Assembly (NCBI RefSeq): GCF_900108035.1
Contig: NZ_FNVS01000016.1
Location: forward strand, 1-64,000
DNA from: Parabacteroides chinchillae
Lineage (GTDB): Bacteria > Bacteroidota > Bacteroidia > Bacteroidales > Tannerellaceae
Direction: 5' to 3'
DNA length: 64,000 nt
How positions within the stretch are numbered: the stretch's first letter is position 1; every line of letters begins with the position of its first letter. Made by a program: the position numbers and the translations under genes. Below, one piece after another: positions 36,101 to 43,593 of this stretch. The notes under the pieces were generated by a model that ran no database searches, was not told the origin of the DNA, and worked only from the letters and a program-made list of their open reading frames with translations.

Positions 36101-36540
36101 AAGGATTTGTGACATTCTCTATCCCTGCATTAAATCCGGGTATTCATACGGCAGAATTTAAAGTATGGGATATACAGAACAATTCGACGACTAAAACCTT
36201 CAGCTTTGAAGTAGTTGAAGGTTTAAAACCCAATCTGTACGAACTAATCGGTACGCCGAATCCAGCCCGCGAACAAGTGGAATTCCGCCTGTATCATAAC
36301 CGGCCGGAGACCAACGTTGCCGTAAATATTATGATCTACGATATGGCAGGAAGACTGTTATGGAATCATAGTGAAACAGGTTCGAACGAACTATTCAAAG
36401 CTTATATAGTAACCTGGAACCTGACCGATAACAACGGAGCCAGGCTGCACCCCGGAATCTATTTATACCGGGCGGCAATAAGTTCTAACCATTCTAAAGA
36501 AGCTACAAAAACAAAGAAATTAGTCATTCTTGCACAATAA
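33151..36540 (+). CDS. porU: Type IX secretion system sortase PorU
   Basis: This 1129-residue protein has a signal peptide (ending SSAWA), an N-terminal beta region and a C25 gingipain-like peptidase domain (about 385-770). The catalytic pair is INYTGHGG (His near 638) and ITATCDF (Cys near 671). Immunoglobulin-like domains and a T9SS C-terminal domain (GTPNPAREQVEFRLY to LHPGIYLYRAAI) follow. PorU removes the C-terminal signal of T9SS cargo at the cell surface and joins the cargo to A-LPS. porV follows after 68 bases, as expected for its partner in the attachment complex. Confidence 0.95.
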   Translation: MLRTIYTLLISLCFLSSAWAGSDRYTSSSVLSQGKWVKIKIKENGMYKLSFSDLKNMGFSDPSKVSVHGYGGWIMDEDFRKPYLDDLPTVPVYKGTDYLLFYGKGVRKWEYDSGSGTFAHTNNPYSLYGCYFLTDNTETKEMTTAASGEGATLVVNTFDDYVVHEEDLISVNKSGRDLFGESFSLTRTKTLSMPSIPGITNDDAKVTMRFIARGASSAGKATLSISNQDLLNLTIPAANGYNYPEYIKAIARTGTATWTGDKSESPKVTVSYNPSGHTNVHLDYIRLQVKRTLQPYGASTLFRSLASKGNTTRFVIKNANASTLVFDITDSQNPQRVETSLNGTELSFTIPQGELREFALVQPDKTFPSYERANGYVAAQDLHKLGQTDMVIIAAPTLKSQAERLAEEHRQRDNLTVEVVEPEKIYNEFSSGTPDATAIRRFMKMFYDRSTSETDAPKYLLLFGDGVYDNRFLCEDLKDIPQENMLLTYQSTNSLDINSYVTEDYFGFLEDQSGSYLSNDKLQIGIGRFPVRTVEEATLMVDKTIAYMNNTQFGSWKNKVAFIADDGNNADTFTTNHMNQANKEADYIEGNHPEFLVNKIFLDAYKKDHSGQSSYPDVNKKIQQLLKSGLMLINYTGHGGTEALADEHVITQSDINQSTYTNLPLWITATCDFTRFDAPTTSAGESVFLNKKSGGIALFSTTRVVLSGPNFNINMELLANLFEKENGRRITLGDVIKITKRNLGNDSNKLNFLLVGDPAMKLSYPEYHAKVTSVNGEPVDGSPIILKALQKVTVEGEITTPNGEKAEDFTGIVNPTVLDSKRTITTLDNNNIGQTFSFTDYPNTIFIGNDSVRNGKFSFTFTVPKDISYSNDYGKMNLYASDETKGTEAQGSFINFIVGGTSDDTEKDTEGPEIKALYLNDSTFTDGGQVNTTPLFVAQLWDKSGVNITGNSVGHDITLTIDNQSALNYNLNSYYESVPGKEGEGFVTFSIPALNPGIHTAEFKVWDIQNNSTTKTFSFEVVEGLKPNLYELIGTPNPAREQVEFRLYHNRPETNVAVNIMIYDMAGRLLWNHSETGSNELFKAYIVTWNLTDNNGARLHPGIYLYRAAISSNHSKEATKTKKLVILAQ

Positions 36541-36566
36541 AGAATCGGTAAATCAGTTATATGTAG

Positions 36567-36590
36567 GAACGAACAATTGTCCGTTCTTTT
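36567..36590 (+). terminator. Possible attenuator hairpin between porU and porV
   Basis: GAACGAACAATTGTCCGTTC can fold into a ten-pair stem with one mismatch, followed by TTTTATT. It lies between two genes whose products act together, so partial termination may set their ratio. The stem centre is AT-rich, so folding is uncertain. Confidence 0.4.
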
Positions 36591-36608
36591 ATTAATAGTA
36601 ATTTCAGT

Positions 36609-37805
36609 ATGAGAAAAGTATCGAGAATTTATTTACTCCTTATATCCTTCTGTCTGTTTGCTGCAACCGCTGTAGTAAAGGCACAAGATAAAAACCAATT
36701 TGCACCTATCCAGACGGCCGTACCATCATTGTCTATTGCTCCGGATGCACGCGGAGGTGCTATGGGTGACAATGGCGTGTCTACAACGCCAGACGTAAAC
36801 TCCCAATATTGGAATCCTGCAAAATACGCATTCAATTACAGTAAAGCCGGAGTTTCATTGTCATATACTCCGTGGTTACGTAAGTTGGTTAATGACGTAG
36901 CATTGGTGAACCTTGCCGGTTATTATAAAATCGGAGATAGCGACCTGCAAGCTATCGGTGCCTCTGTACGCTATTTCTCACTTGGAGAAATATCCGACTC
37001 GGAATATATGGGGCAAGGCGGTAGCGGAGTCACACTAAACCCGTACGAAATGGCAGTAGATGCCAGCTACAGCCGTAAGCTTTCGGAAAACTTCTCTATG
37101 GCCGTAGCTCTACGATACATACGCTCGGACTTAGGCGCCGACTCACGTTCAGACGGACAAACTGCAGGAAACGCATTTGCTGCCGACATTGCCGGTTATC
37201 TTGAGAAATATGTAATTCTTGGTAATAGCGAATGTTTATGGAGTTTCGGATTTAACGCTTCCAACATTGGTTCTAAAATATCTTTCGACGGAGGAGAAAC
37301 CAGCCGTTTCCTTCCTGCCAAGTTAACTGTCGGAACAGGTCTTTTATACCCGATAGACGATTATAACCGTATAGGCGCTTATTTAGACATCAGCAAATAT
37401 CTGGTTCCAAACTATCCGACAAAAGGGGATAAAAACCCGGACGAAACAGACGAAGAATTTCAAAAAAGGCTTGAAGATTACAGATCTTTGTCTTCCATAT
37501 CCGGCATCTTCAAATCTTTTGGCGATAATCCAAACGGCTTCAAAGGAGAATTGCAGGAAATAATGGCTTCAATCGGTTTAGAATACAGCTACAACGAACA
37601 GTTCTTCGTACGCGGCGGTTATTATTACGAAAACAAGAATATGGGTAACAGACAGTATTTCTCAGTAGGTGCCGGTTTCCGTATGAGTGTATTCCAACTG
37701 GACGCAGCTTACCTTGTAAGTACTGTACAAAGCAACCCATTGGATCAAACCCTCCGTTTCTCTCTTTCATTCGATATGGATGGCATAAGAAATCTGTTCA
37801 GATAA
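36609..37805 (+). CDS. porV: Type IX secretion outer-membrane protein PorV (LptO)
   Basis: This 398-residue protein has a signal peptide (ending VVKAQ) and a beta-barrel of the FadL-like type. The PorV N-terminal segment GGAMGDNGVSTTPDVNSQYW at about 49-68 is characteristic of the PorV/PorQ families. It shuttles cargo from the SprA translocon to PorU at the outer membrane. Adjacent porU supports the call. The barrel ends in Phe-Arg after alternating strands. Confidence 0.95.
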   Translation: MRKVSRIYLLLISFCLFAATAVVKAQDKNQFAPIQTAVPSLSIAPDARGGAMGDNGVSTTPDVNSQYWNPAKYAFNYSKAGVSLSYTPWLRKLVNDVALVNLAGYYKIGDSDLQAIGASVRYFSLGEISDSEYMGQGGSGVTLNPYEMAVDASYSRKLSENFSMAVALRYIRSDLGADSRSDGQTAGNAFAADIAGYLEKYVILGNSECLWSFGFNASNIGSKISFDGGETSRFLPAKLTVGTGLLYPIDDYNRIGAYLDISKYLVPNYPTKGDKNPDETDEEFQKRLEDYRSLSSISGIFKSFGDNPNGFKGELQEIMASIGLEYSYNEQFFVRGGYYYENKNMGNRQYFSVGAGFRMSVFQLDAAYLVSTVQSNPLDQTLRFSLSFDMDGIRNLFR

Positions 37806-37813
37806 TAGAAAAT

Positions 37814-38290
37814 ATGAAGATCAGAGTAGGTTTCGGTTATGATGTACATGCACTAGTTCCCGATCGCGAACTATGGATAGGAGGAATTAAAATAGAGCAT
37901 ACACTAGGACTGCTTGGGCATAGTGATGCCGATGTATTAATCCACGCCATCTGCGATGCCCTGTTAGGGGCGGCAAACATGCGTGACATAGGATTTCATT
38001 TTCCCGACACAGCCGGCGAATACAAAAACATAGACAGCAAAATACTACTTCGTGACACGATGAAGCTGATCCGTAATGCCGGATATGAACTAGGAAACAT
38101 AGATGCAACCATAGCTGCCGAACGTCCGAAACTGAATCCGCATATTCCCGAAATGAAGCAAATCCTGGCTAAGGTAATGCAAGTAGATGCAGACGACATA
38201 TCCATAAAAGCTACAACAACAGAAAAATTAGGTTTTACCGGACGGCAGGAAGGTATTGCCGCTTACGCTACGGTTCTTATCCAAAAATAA
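37814..38290 (+). CDS. ispF: 2-C-methyl-D-erythritol 2,4-cyclodiphosphate synthase
   Basis: This 158-residue trimeric enzyme has zinc ligands in GYDVHAL near 8-14 and the motif LLGHSDADVLIHAICDALLGAA near 33-54. DIGFHFPDT near 60 and TTTEKLGFTGR near 134 complete the signature. It forms the cyclic diphosphate in the MEP isoprenoid pathway. Its start is eight bases after porV, apparently the last gene of the rex-to-ispF run, with a terminator 28 bases after its stop. Confidence 0.97.
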   Translation: MKIRVGFGYDVHALVPDRELWIGGIKIEHTLGLLGHSDADVLIHAICDALLGAANMRDIGFHFPDTAGEYKNIDSKILLRDTMKLIRNAGYELGNIDATIAAERPKLNPHIPEMKQILAKVMQVDADDISIKATTTEKLGFTGRQEGIAAYATVLIQK

Positions 38291-38317
38291 AAACAATACA
38301 ACTATTTTTTCATAGAC

Positions 38318-38353
38318 TGCTTGTCTTCTTTTTCAAAAGGGCAAGCATTTTTT
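38318..38353 (+). terminator. Terminator after ispF
   Basis: TGCTTG (38318-38323) pairs with CAAGCA (38342-38347), followed by six T. The stem is short with a large loop but well placed. Confidence 0.55.
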
Positions 38354-38454
38354 ATCTCCAAAACCACAAGTTAATTAATCTCAACTTCGCAACAACTTTC
38401 CGCTCTCCCCTGTTTGACTTGTACTTATTTATAATCACATAATTCTAATTAACC

Positions 38455-38630
38455 ACGCGGATAACATAGAAATATGTACCAAATACCCCGTGAGGGCGAA
38501 AAAGTGGAATATTAATACTAAAGTACAAAAATGAAGTTCTATCTGCCACAACTTCTGTGAAGAAGGAATGGCAGACAAACACCAAAGGGTATTTCAAACT
38601 AGATGGAATACTCTTTGGCGTTTTCTTTTT
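38455..38630 (+). ncRNA. Candidate structured small RNA with its own terminator
   Basis: Downstream of the ispF terminator, an orphan region contains a two-tier hairpin: TCTGCCA (38542-38548) pairs with TGGCAGA (38569-38575), enclosing CTTC-TGT-GAAG (38552-38562). A terminator-like hairpin follows, CCAAAGGGTATTT (38582-38594) with GAATACTCTTTGG (38606-38618) and then TTTTCTTTTT. No open frame feeds this terminator on the plus strand, so an independent short transcript is the simplest reading. The 5' end is a guess; no clear -7 element was found. It could instead be a remnant of a longer leader. Confidence 0.4.
38582..38630 (+). terminator. Terminator-like hairpin of the candidate small RNA
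   Basis: The 13-base arms listed above match at all but one or two positions and are followed on the plus strand by a T-rich tail. On the minus strand no T tract follows, so it points rightward. Confidence 0.55.
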
Positions 38631-38631
38631 A

Positions 38632-38697
38632 TAATCATCCCGATCATTTTATTAAATCATCAGGATGTTTTGGAAGAATCATCAGGATGATTTATTT
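38632..38697. repeat. Array of three 22-nt repeat units overlapping a coding 3' end (locus C)
   Basis: Units at 38632, 38654 and 38676, each 22 bases: TAATCATCCCGATCATTT..., AAATCATCAGGATGTTTT..., GAATCATCAGGATGATTT.... The last two units encode, on the minus strand, the final residues KINHPDDSSKTS of the small membrane protein that ends at 38660. Confidence 0.8.
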
Positions 38698-38881
38698 TAC
38701 CACGCATTTTAAGACGTTTGATCTGGAGAAAGCGAAGTAAAAGAATAACAGCCAACGTAGCCCCGATTATACAAAAGTATTCCGTATAGCCATTTTCCGG
38801 ATTATTGCCGGGCCAGCCAATCACGCTCATAATTATAAGATATACCAGCAATGCTATACTGGTAATATTTACCTTTTTCAT
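38660..38881 (-). CDS. Small two-helix membrane protein of unknown function
   Basis: This 73-residue protein has two hydrophobic segments (about 6-24, ITSIALLVYLIIMSVIGWP; and 37-52, CIIGATLAVILLLRFL) followed by a basic stretch LQIKRLKMRGK. The C-terminal dozen residues come from the 22-nt repeat array, so the original stop may have lain upstream. I recognise no family. It lies downstream of the 604-residue secreted protein on the opposite side of the gap from ispF and reads toward it. Confidence 0.6.
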   Translation of the reverse strand: MKKVNITSIALLVYLIIMSVIGWPGNNPENGYTEYFCIIGATLAVILLLRFLQIKRLKMRGKINHPDDSSKTS

Positions 38882-38932
38882 ATTGTCTTATTCTACATTA
38901 ACAGGTAACAAAGATACAAATTGTTTTATTTC

Positions 38933-40747
38933 CTATCCGGCTTTAACTATCTTATGGCAAGCACAATAACATTCCATTTCAATCTTTAGGATATATAAAC
39001 CCGGACACAGCGGCAAATTAATTGACGAACAGCCTTTTCCTATCTTTTTCTGTAAAACCACCTTGCCGGCCAAATCCATAATCCGGATATTTCCCTTATC
39101 CGGGATATTCTCGAGGATTAACCGGTCACCATCCATATAACTAATTATATTCCTTTGATTGAAGTCTGCTCCTGTATGCAATGGCGTTGTTTTGTTGCCC
39201 GGCTCCAAGTTTATCGACGATAAAGGATCGGGCATAGATAGCAGTACACAATTGTCCGAACCGGACTGATTATTGATAACAAGCTCCGTATCTGCCTGTG
39301 TTTTCACAAAAAAAGCAGCAAAAGGAGGCAAAGCATAATTGCTGCCGATAGGATAAGGCTTATAATCTCCTCTTTCATACACATAAACATAACCGTCTAA
39401 TAACGGATTAGATTCAATAGCCCTTAACGGCAAAAGAGACAGTAAAGGATTTCCACATAAATACCAGCCGTTATCTTCATCCTTTATGCCATCCAATGTA
39501 GCTTTTATTGGCACAGACATGCTTTTTCCAAAATCAGAAGGCAACTTTCCAATAGCCGAAGAAAACCGAAGTGTTTGGTTGGAAGCCTTGCTATCCAATG
39601 CTATCAGATAACCTTTATTTTTTTCAAAGACAGGTTGGGAACCGGAAACATTATCTACCTTTAAAACCTCCCAATTGTCATTACTTCTTCCCAAAGAAGC
39701 CCTCCTGTCACCATTATAACAACATACATAAAAATAGTTTCCCCCGTCATTAGGTGCATCGTCCTTTAGCTCAAAATCCGGCTCGATATCTGACAAATAA
39801 ACATCAAAAGGAAAAGAAAGGAAATACCATTTTCCTTTTTCCTTAAAAGTTTTTTCTATTGCAACCTGCTTTCGAACAATAAGATGTCCGTCTACATCGA
39901 CCTTTGCATCCTTATCCGAAGAATAAAGGATCAGATTACTTACGGCAAGAGACGCATCTTTTGCTATATAAACGCTCCCATTACCAACAGCCAAATCTTT
40001 ACATTGCACATCCGAAAGGATAGAAACATCGCCGTTTACCAACGCATTGCGGTGGCGCAAAGCCGGAAGATGTGTCCATAAATCTTCATCACTCCAATCG
40101 CCTTTATCCGTAAAAAGAGAATATTGGGGAATAAGTCCAAATGCATAAACACTATCTATGCAATAGCAATTGCCGCAATTGGTACCAGGCGTAAACAAGA
40201 CTATATCAGACGGATTTCCGGGAATCTGAACCGGATTCCCCAATTTATCAGGAAGAGTCGCCAAGGTCCTGTAAGGAAACGTGTATTTATCTGAGCCAGA
40301 CCGGCACCATTCCCATTGATCTGTTTTTCCATTTCTTTCAGCCTTTACAAATAATTTATCACCTTTACTTAACTCTTTGGCGGCAAATGTTGCATTAATA
40401 CGAATATCAGTGTATAAAGGCGATTGTCCAAACGAAGTAAACGTAACTTGGGATGCGGGAGGCATTTTTAAAGAATATTTTCCTCCTTGTCCTTTAATTC
40501 CGTATAAAGAAAAAACATCTATACGGTTAACATTTTCTGTTTTCGTATAACTCCATGTATCTGATAAATCATTCTCAAAAGATTGAAACAGAAAAGTATC
40601 TCTTACCAGTATATTCTGTGAAACATCCTGTACGAAATTGTTCCACTGACCGGGAACCGGAATCTGGGATTGAACATGCAAAGGGAAGTTTACCATTAAT
40701 AAGCACAAAGAAACATACATTATAGCCCGTAAACTGTTCTTTATCAT
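38933..40747 (-). CDS. Secreted protein with T9SS-like C-terminal domain, otherwise unrecognised
   Basis: This 604-residue protein has a signal peptide (MIKNSLRAIMYVSLCLLM, cleavage near HVQSQ). The centre is beta-rich with no catalytic motif I recognise (for example GSVYIAKDASLAVSNLILY and GKWYFLSFPFDVYLSDI). The last 80 residues resemble a T9SS type A sorting domain: NIRIMDLAGKVVLQKKIG and LCPGLYILKIE. The tail ends oddly in ECYCACHKIVKAG, with three Cys close together. It is probably a surface or secreted protein processed by PorU, whose gene lies nearby. Function unknown. Confidence 0.7.
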   Translation of the reverse strand: MIKNSLRAIMYVSLCLLMVNFPLHVQSQIPVPGQWNNFVQDVSQNILVRDTFLFQSFENDLSDTWSYTKTENVNRIDVFSLYGIKGQGGKYSLKMPPASQVTFTSFGQSPLYTDIRINATFAAKELSKGDKLFVKAERNGKTDQWEWCRSGSDKYTFPYRTLATLPDKLGNPVQIPGNPSDIVLFTPGTNCGNCYCIDSVYAFGLIPQYSLFTDKGDWSDEDLWTHLPALRHRNALVNGDVSILSDVQCKDLAVGNGSVYIAKDASLAVSNLILYSSDKDAKVDVDGHLIVRKQVAIEKTFKEKGKWYFLSFPFDVYLSDIEPDFELKDDAPNDGGNYFYVCCYNGDRRASLGRSNDNWEVLKVDNVSGSQPVFEKNKGYLIALDSKASNQTLRFSSAIGKLPSDFGKSMSVPIKATLDGIKDEDNGWYLCGNPLLSLLPLRAIESNPLLDGYVYVYERGDYKPYPIGSNYALPPFAAFFVKTQADTELVINNQSGSDNCVLLSMPDPLSSINLEPGNKTTPLHTGADFNQRNIISYMDGDRLILENIPDKGNIRIMDLAGKVVLQKKIGKGCSSINLPLCPGLYILKIEMECYCACHKIVKAG

Positions 40748-40807
40748 AGTTACTATAATTTTGGTTTGTAAATACGTCTACAAATGTATACAAATTATTG
40801 AATTTAT

Positions 40808-40815
40808 TATCTTTG
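40808..40815 (+). promoter_or_regulatory. -7 promoter element of hflX, very close to the start codon
   Basis: TATCTTTG ends only four bases before the hflX ATG at 40820. If this is the promoter, transcription would begin at or next to the start codon, suggesting a leaderless or near-leaderless mRNA. Confidence 0.5.
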
Positions 40816-40819
40816 CCGC

Positions 40820-42037
40820 ATGAAAGAATTTATTATCTCAGAAGCACAGACAGAGAAAGCCGTGCTAGTCGGGTTGGTTACTCCCGATCAAAACGAACAA
40901 AAAGTAAAAGAGTATCTGGACGAACTGGAGTTTCTTGCAGATACGGCCGGTGCCGAAACCGTCAAAAAGTTCTGGCAAAAACTGGATTATCCTAATCCGG
41001 TAACTTTTGTCGGCACAGGTAAACTACAAGAGATAAAAGAATATGTTGTCGAAAATGAAATAGGACTGGTTGTTTTTGATGATGAGCTTTCATCCAAGCA
41101 GCTTCGTAATATAGAGAAAGAGCTACAGGTAAAAATATTAGACCGCACAAACCTGATTCTCGATATTTTTGCCCGGCGGGCACAAACCGCCCACGCAAAG
41201 ACGCAAGTAGAGCTGGCTCAATATAAATATATGTTACCCCGTTTAACCCGTTTGTGGACTCACCTTGAACGGCAGCGTGGCGGCGTAGGCATGCGTGGTC
41301 CGGGTGAAACACAGTTGGAAACGGACAAACGTATTATCCTGGATAAAATATCCAAACTGAAAAACGATCTGGTTGACATAGACAAACAAAAAAGTGTTCA
41401 AAGAAAGAACCGCGGAAAAATGGTTCGCGTAGCTTTGGTCGGTTATACCAATGTTGGCAAATCAACCTTAATGAACCTGTTAAGCAAGAGCGAAGTTTTT
41501 GCAGAAAACAAACTGTTTGCAACTCTCGACACGACCGTCCGCAAAGTGATAATCGAAAACCTTCCATTCCTGTTATCCGATACGGTTGGTTTTATCCGTA
41601 AGCTGCCGACAGAATTAGTGGAGTCTTTCAAATCGACCTTAGACGAAGTACGCGAAGCCGATTTGCTGGTACATGTTGTTGATATTTCGCATCCTACATT
41701 TGAAGAGCAAATTGAAGTGGTTAATAAAACCCTGGCAGAAATAGATAAAACCGAAAAGCCCATGATTATGGTCTTTAACAAAGTAGACGCATTCACTTTT
41801 GTGCCGAAAGACGAAGACGATCTGACTCCCCGTACACGCGAAAACATTGATCTTGATGAACTGAAACGCACCTGGATGAACAAATTACAGGATAACTGCA
41901 TCTTCATTTCAGCAAAAGAACGCACAAATATAGATGCACTCAAAAGCATGTTGTACGAACGGGTAAAGCAAATTCACATAACCCGCTTCCCTTATAACGA
42001 TTTTCTTTTCCAACAATACGATGAAGAGGAAATATAA
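40820..42037 (+). CDS. hflX: Ribosome-associated GTPase HflX
   Basis: This 405-residue protein has an N-terminal HflX domain including the signature RRAQTAHAKTQVELAQYKY and GVGMRGPGETQLETDKR. The GTPase domain follows: G1 ALVGYTNVGKST (about 205-216), G3 DTVGFIRKLP, G4 NKVD. HflX splits stalled or hibernating 70S ribosomes. Length is normal. The stop is immediately followed by the convergent xerD stop with no base between them. Confidence 0.95.
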   Translation: MKEFIISEAQTEKAVLVGLVTPDQNEQKVKEYLDELEFLADTAGAETVKKFWQKLDYPNPVTFVGTGKLQEIKEYVVENEIGLVVFDDELSSKQLRNIEKELQVKILDRTNLILDIFARRAQTAHAKTQVELAQYKYMLPRLTRLWTHLERQRGGVGMRGPGETQLETDKRIILDKISKLKNDLVDIDKQKSVQRKNRGKMVRVALVGYTNVGKSTLMNLLSKSEVFAENKLFATLDTTVRKVIIENLPFLLSDTVGFIRKLPTELVESFKSTLDEVREADLLVHVVDISHPTFEEQIEVVNKTLAEIDKTEKPMIMVFNKVDAFTFVPKDEDDLTPRTRENIDLDELKRTWMNKLQDNCIFISAKERTNIDALKSMLYERVKQIHITRFPYNDFLFQQYDEEEI

Positions 42038-42967
42038 CTATTCCCTATGCTTACTGCGGGGATGATGTTCCAGAATTTCTTTGCGCAGAAATTCACGGTC
42101 TATGTGTGTATAAATTTCAGTGGTAGTAATTTTCTCGTGCCCCAGCATCTCCTGGATGGCACGGAGATTTGCACCCCCTTCCAACAAATGAGTGGCAAAA
42201 GAATGACGGAATGTATGCGGACTTACATTTTTCTGCACACCGGCCATTTCCGTTTGTTGCTTAATTACGTGAAAGACCATAATACGCGACAGGGCCGTTC
42301 CCCGGCGGCTAAGGAATAAAATATCTTCAAATCCTTTTTTCACGGCAACACGATTCCGGTCATATAAATAATTCTTTATCTCTTTAATAGCCGTATCGGA
42401 AATCGGAACCAAACGTTGCTTGCTTCCTTTTCCCTCCACTTTGATAAAGCCTTCGTCAAAATAAACATCAGAATAACGCAATGAAGTAAGTTCGGACACA
42501 CGCAACCCGCAGCTATATAACACTTCCAACATGGCACGATTACGCTGACCTTCAGGCGATGACAGGTCTATTGTATCTAAAATATTATTTATCTCATTTA
42601 CAGTCAGCACTTCAGGAAGCTTCAAACCAATCTTCGGGGATTCTAACAATTCCGTAGGGTCGGTTGTTATATAATCGTCCAGCAATAGAAAACGATAAAA
42701 GGATTTGATGCCGGAAATAATGCGGGCCTGAGAACGGGGATGAATACCTATATCACGCAATTGTGCAACAAACTGTTGTAAATCTTCATAAGTAATCTCC
42801 TTTATTCCCAATCCCTCACTCCCTGCAAAACAGATCAGTTTGTCCAGATCCGTCAGATAGGCATCCACCGAATTGGCAGACAAGGATTTTTCGAGACGGA
42901 GATAGATTTGATATTTATTAATTATTTCCTTTTGTTGTTGCGACTGTTGCATTGTTAAGTGTGCCAT
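42038..42967 (-). CDS. xerD: Site-specific tyrosine recombinase XerD
   Basis: The protein has about 309 residues if started at the Met at 42967; a frame of 317 residues from 42991 would overlap the aroQ promoter element. It has an N-terminal core-binding domain (YLRLEKSLSANSVDAYLTDL) and a catalytic domain with Arg in YSCGLRVSELTSL, the HxxR motif in SPHTFRHSFATHLLEGG, the second His in LGHEKITTTEIY and the Tyr nucleophile in that same IYTH context. XerD with XerC resolves chromosome dimers at dif. This is a chromosomal housekeeping recombinase rather than the element integrase. Confidence 0.93.
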   Translation of the reverse strand: MAHLTMQQSQQQKEIINKYQIYLRLEKSLSANSVDAYLTDLDKLICFAGSEGLGIKEITYEDLQQFVAQLRDIGIHPRSQARIISGIKSFYRFLLLDDYITTDPTELLESPKIGLKLPEVLTVNEINNILDTIDLSSPEGQRNRAMLEVLYSCGLRVSELTSLRYSDVYFDEGFIKVEGKGSKQRLVPISDTAIKEIKNYLYDRNRVAVKKGFEDILFLSRRGTALSRIMVFHVIKQQTEMAGVQKNVSPHTFRHSFATHLLEGGANLRAIQEMLGHEKITTTEIYTHIDREFLRKEILEHHPRSKHRE

Positions 42968-42991
42968 TATGTATGTGTCAAATAAAATCAC

Positions 42992-42999
42992 TACCTTTG
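42992..42999 (+). promoter_or_regulatory. -7 promoter element of aroQ
   Basis: TACCTTTG matches TAnnTTTG, about 53 bases before the aroQ ATG. Confidence 0.55.
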
Positions 43000-43028
43000 C
43001 CGGATATTTTCAACCCGGAAGGGTAATG

Positions 43029-43036
43029 CAAAGGTA
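43029..43036 (-). promoter_or_regulatory. -7 promoter element of xerD
   Basis: The minus strand reads TACCTTTG. Because the aroQ element lies to its left and points right, the two divergent transcripts would overlap by some tens of bases. Confidence 0.5.
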
Positions 43037-43052
43037 ATAAACTTACAACAAA

Positions 43053-43469
43053 ATGAAGAAGATTCAAATCATCAACGGCCCGAATCTGAACCTGCTGGGC
43101 AAACGCGAGCCTACAGTATACGGAAACACTTCATTTGAAGGATATCTGAGCGAATTGCGTAACAAATATCCTCAATGTGAAATTGCTTATTTCCAAAGCA
43201 ATATAGAAGGTGAGATGATTGATAAAATTCATGAAGTAGGTTTCGATTACGATGGTATCATCATGAACGCCGGAGCGTACACACATACGTCCATAGCTTT
43301 ACATGATGCAATAAAGGCGGTAACAACACCTGTCGTTGAAGTACATATTTCGAATGTACATGCCCGGGAATCTTTTCGCCACGTTTCTATGATTTCTGCC
43401 GCCTGCAAAGGGGTTATCCTCGGGTTCGGCCTGGATTCATACCGGTTGGCACTTGAATCTTTTCTATAA
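43053..43469 (+). CDS. aroQ: 3-dehydroquinate dehydratase, type II
   Basis: This 138-residue dodecameric type II enzyme opens with the signature IINGPNLNLLGKREP at about 5-19. It also has the catalytic Tyr in VYGN, NAGAYTHTSIAL near 74, and VHISNVHARESFR near 98. It dehydrates 3-dehydroquinate in the shikimate pathway. It stands alone, followed by a 22-nt repeat array and pyk. Confidence 0.96.
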   Translation: MKKIQIINGPNLNLLGKREPTVYGNTSFEGYLSELRNKYPQCEIAYFQSNIEGEMIDKIHEVGFDYDGIIMNAGAYTHTSIALHDAIKAVTTPVVEVHISNVHARESFRHVSMISAACKGVILGFGLDSYRLALESFL

Positions 43470-43477
43470 AGAAAACA

Positions 43478-43540
43478 CCTCCATGCGGAAGAAATTCCAA
43501 TTTCTCTCGAAAGAAAATCCGATTTCTTCCGAAAGAAACA
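43478..43540. repeat. 22-nt tandem palindromic units between aroQ and pyk (locus D)
   Basis: Two clear units, CCAATTTCTCTCGAAAGAAAAT (split as 43497-43518) and CCGATTTCTTCCGAAAGAAACA (43519-43540), follow a half-matching unit at 43478-43499 with CGGAAGAAATTCC. CGGAAGAAAT at 43486-43495 is the reverse complement of ATTTCTTCCG at 43522-43531. Period and palindromic form match the ATCATC arrays, though the bases differ. Confidence 0.7.
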
Positions 43541-43593
43541 TTTTTTAGAATAAGTATAAAAGATAAATAATAAGGTTATAATATAAAAGGTAT

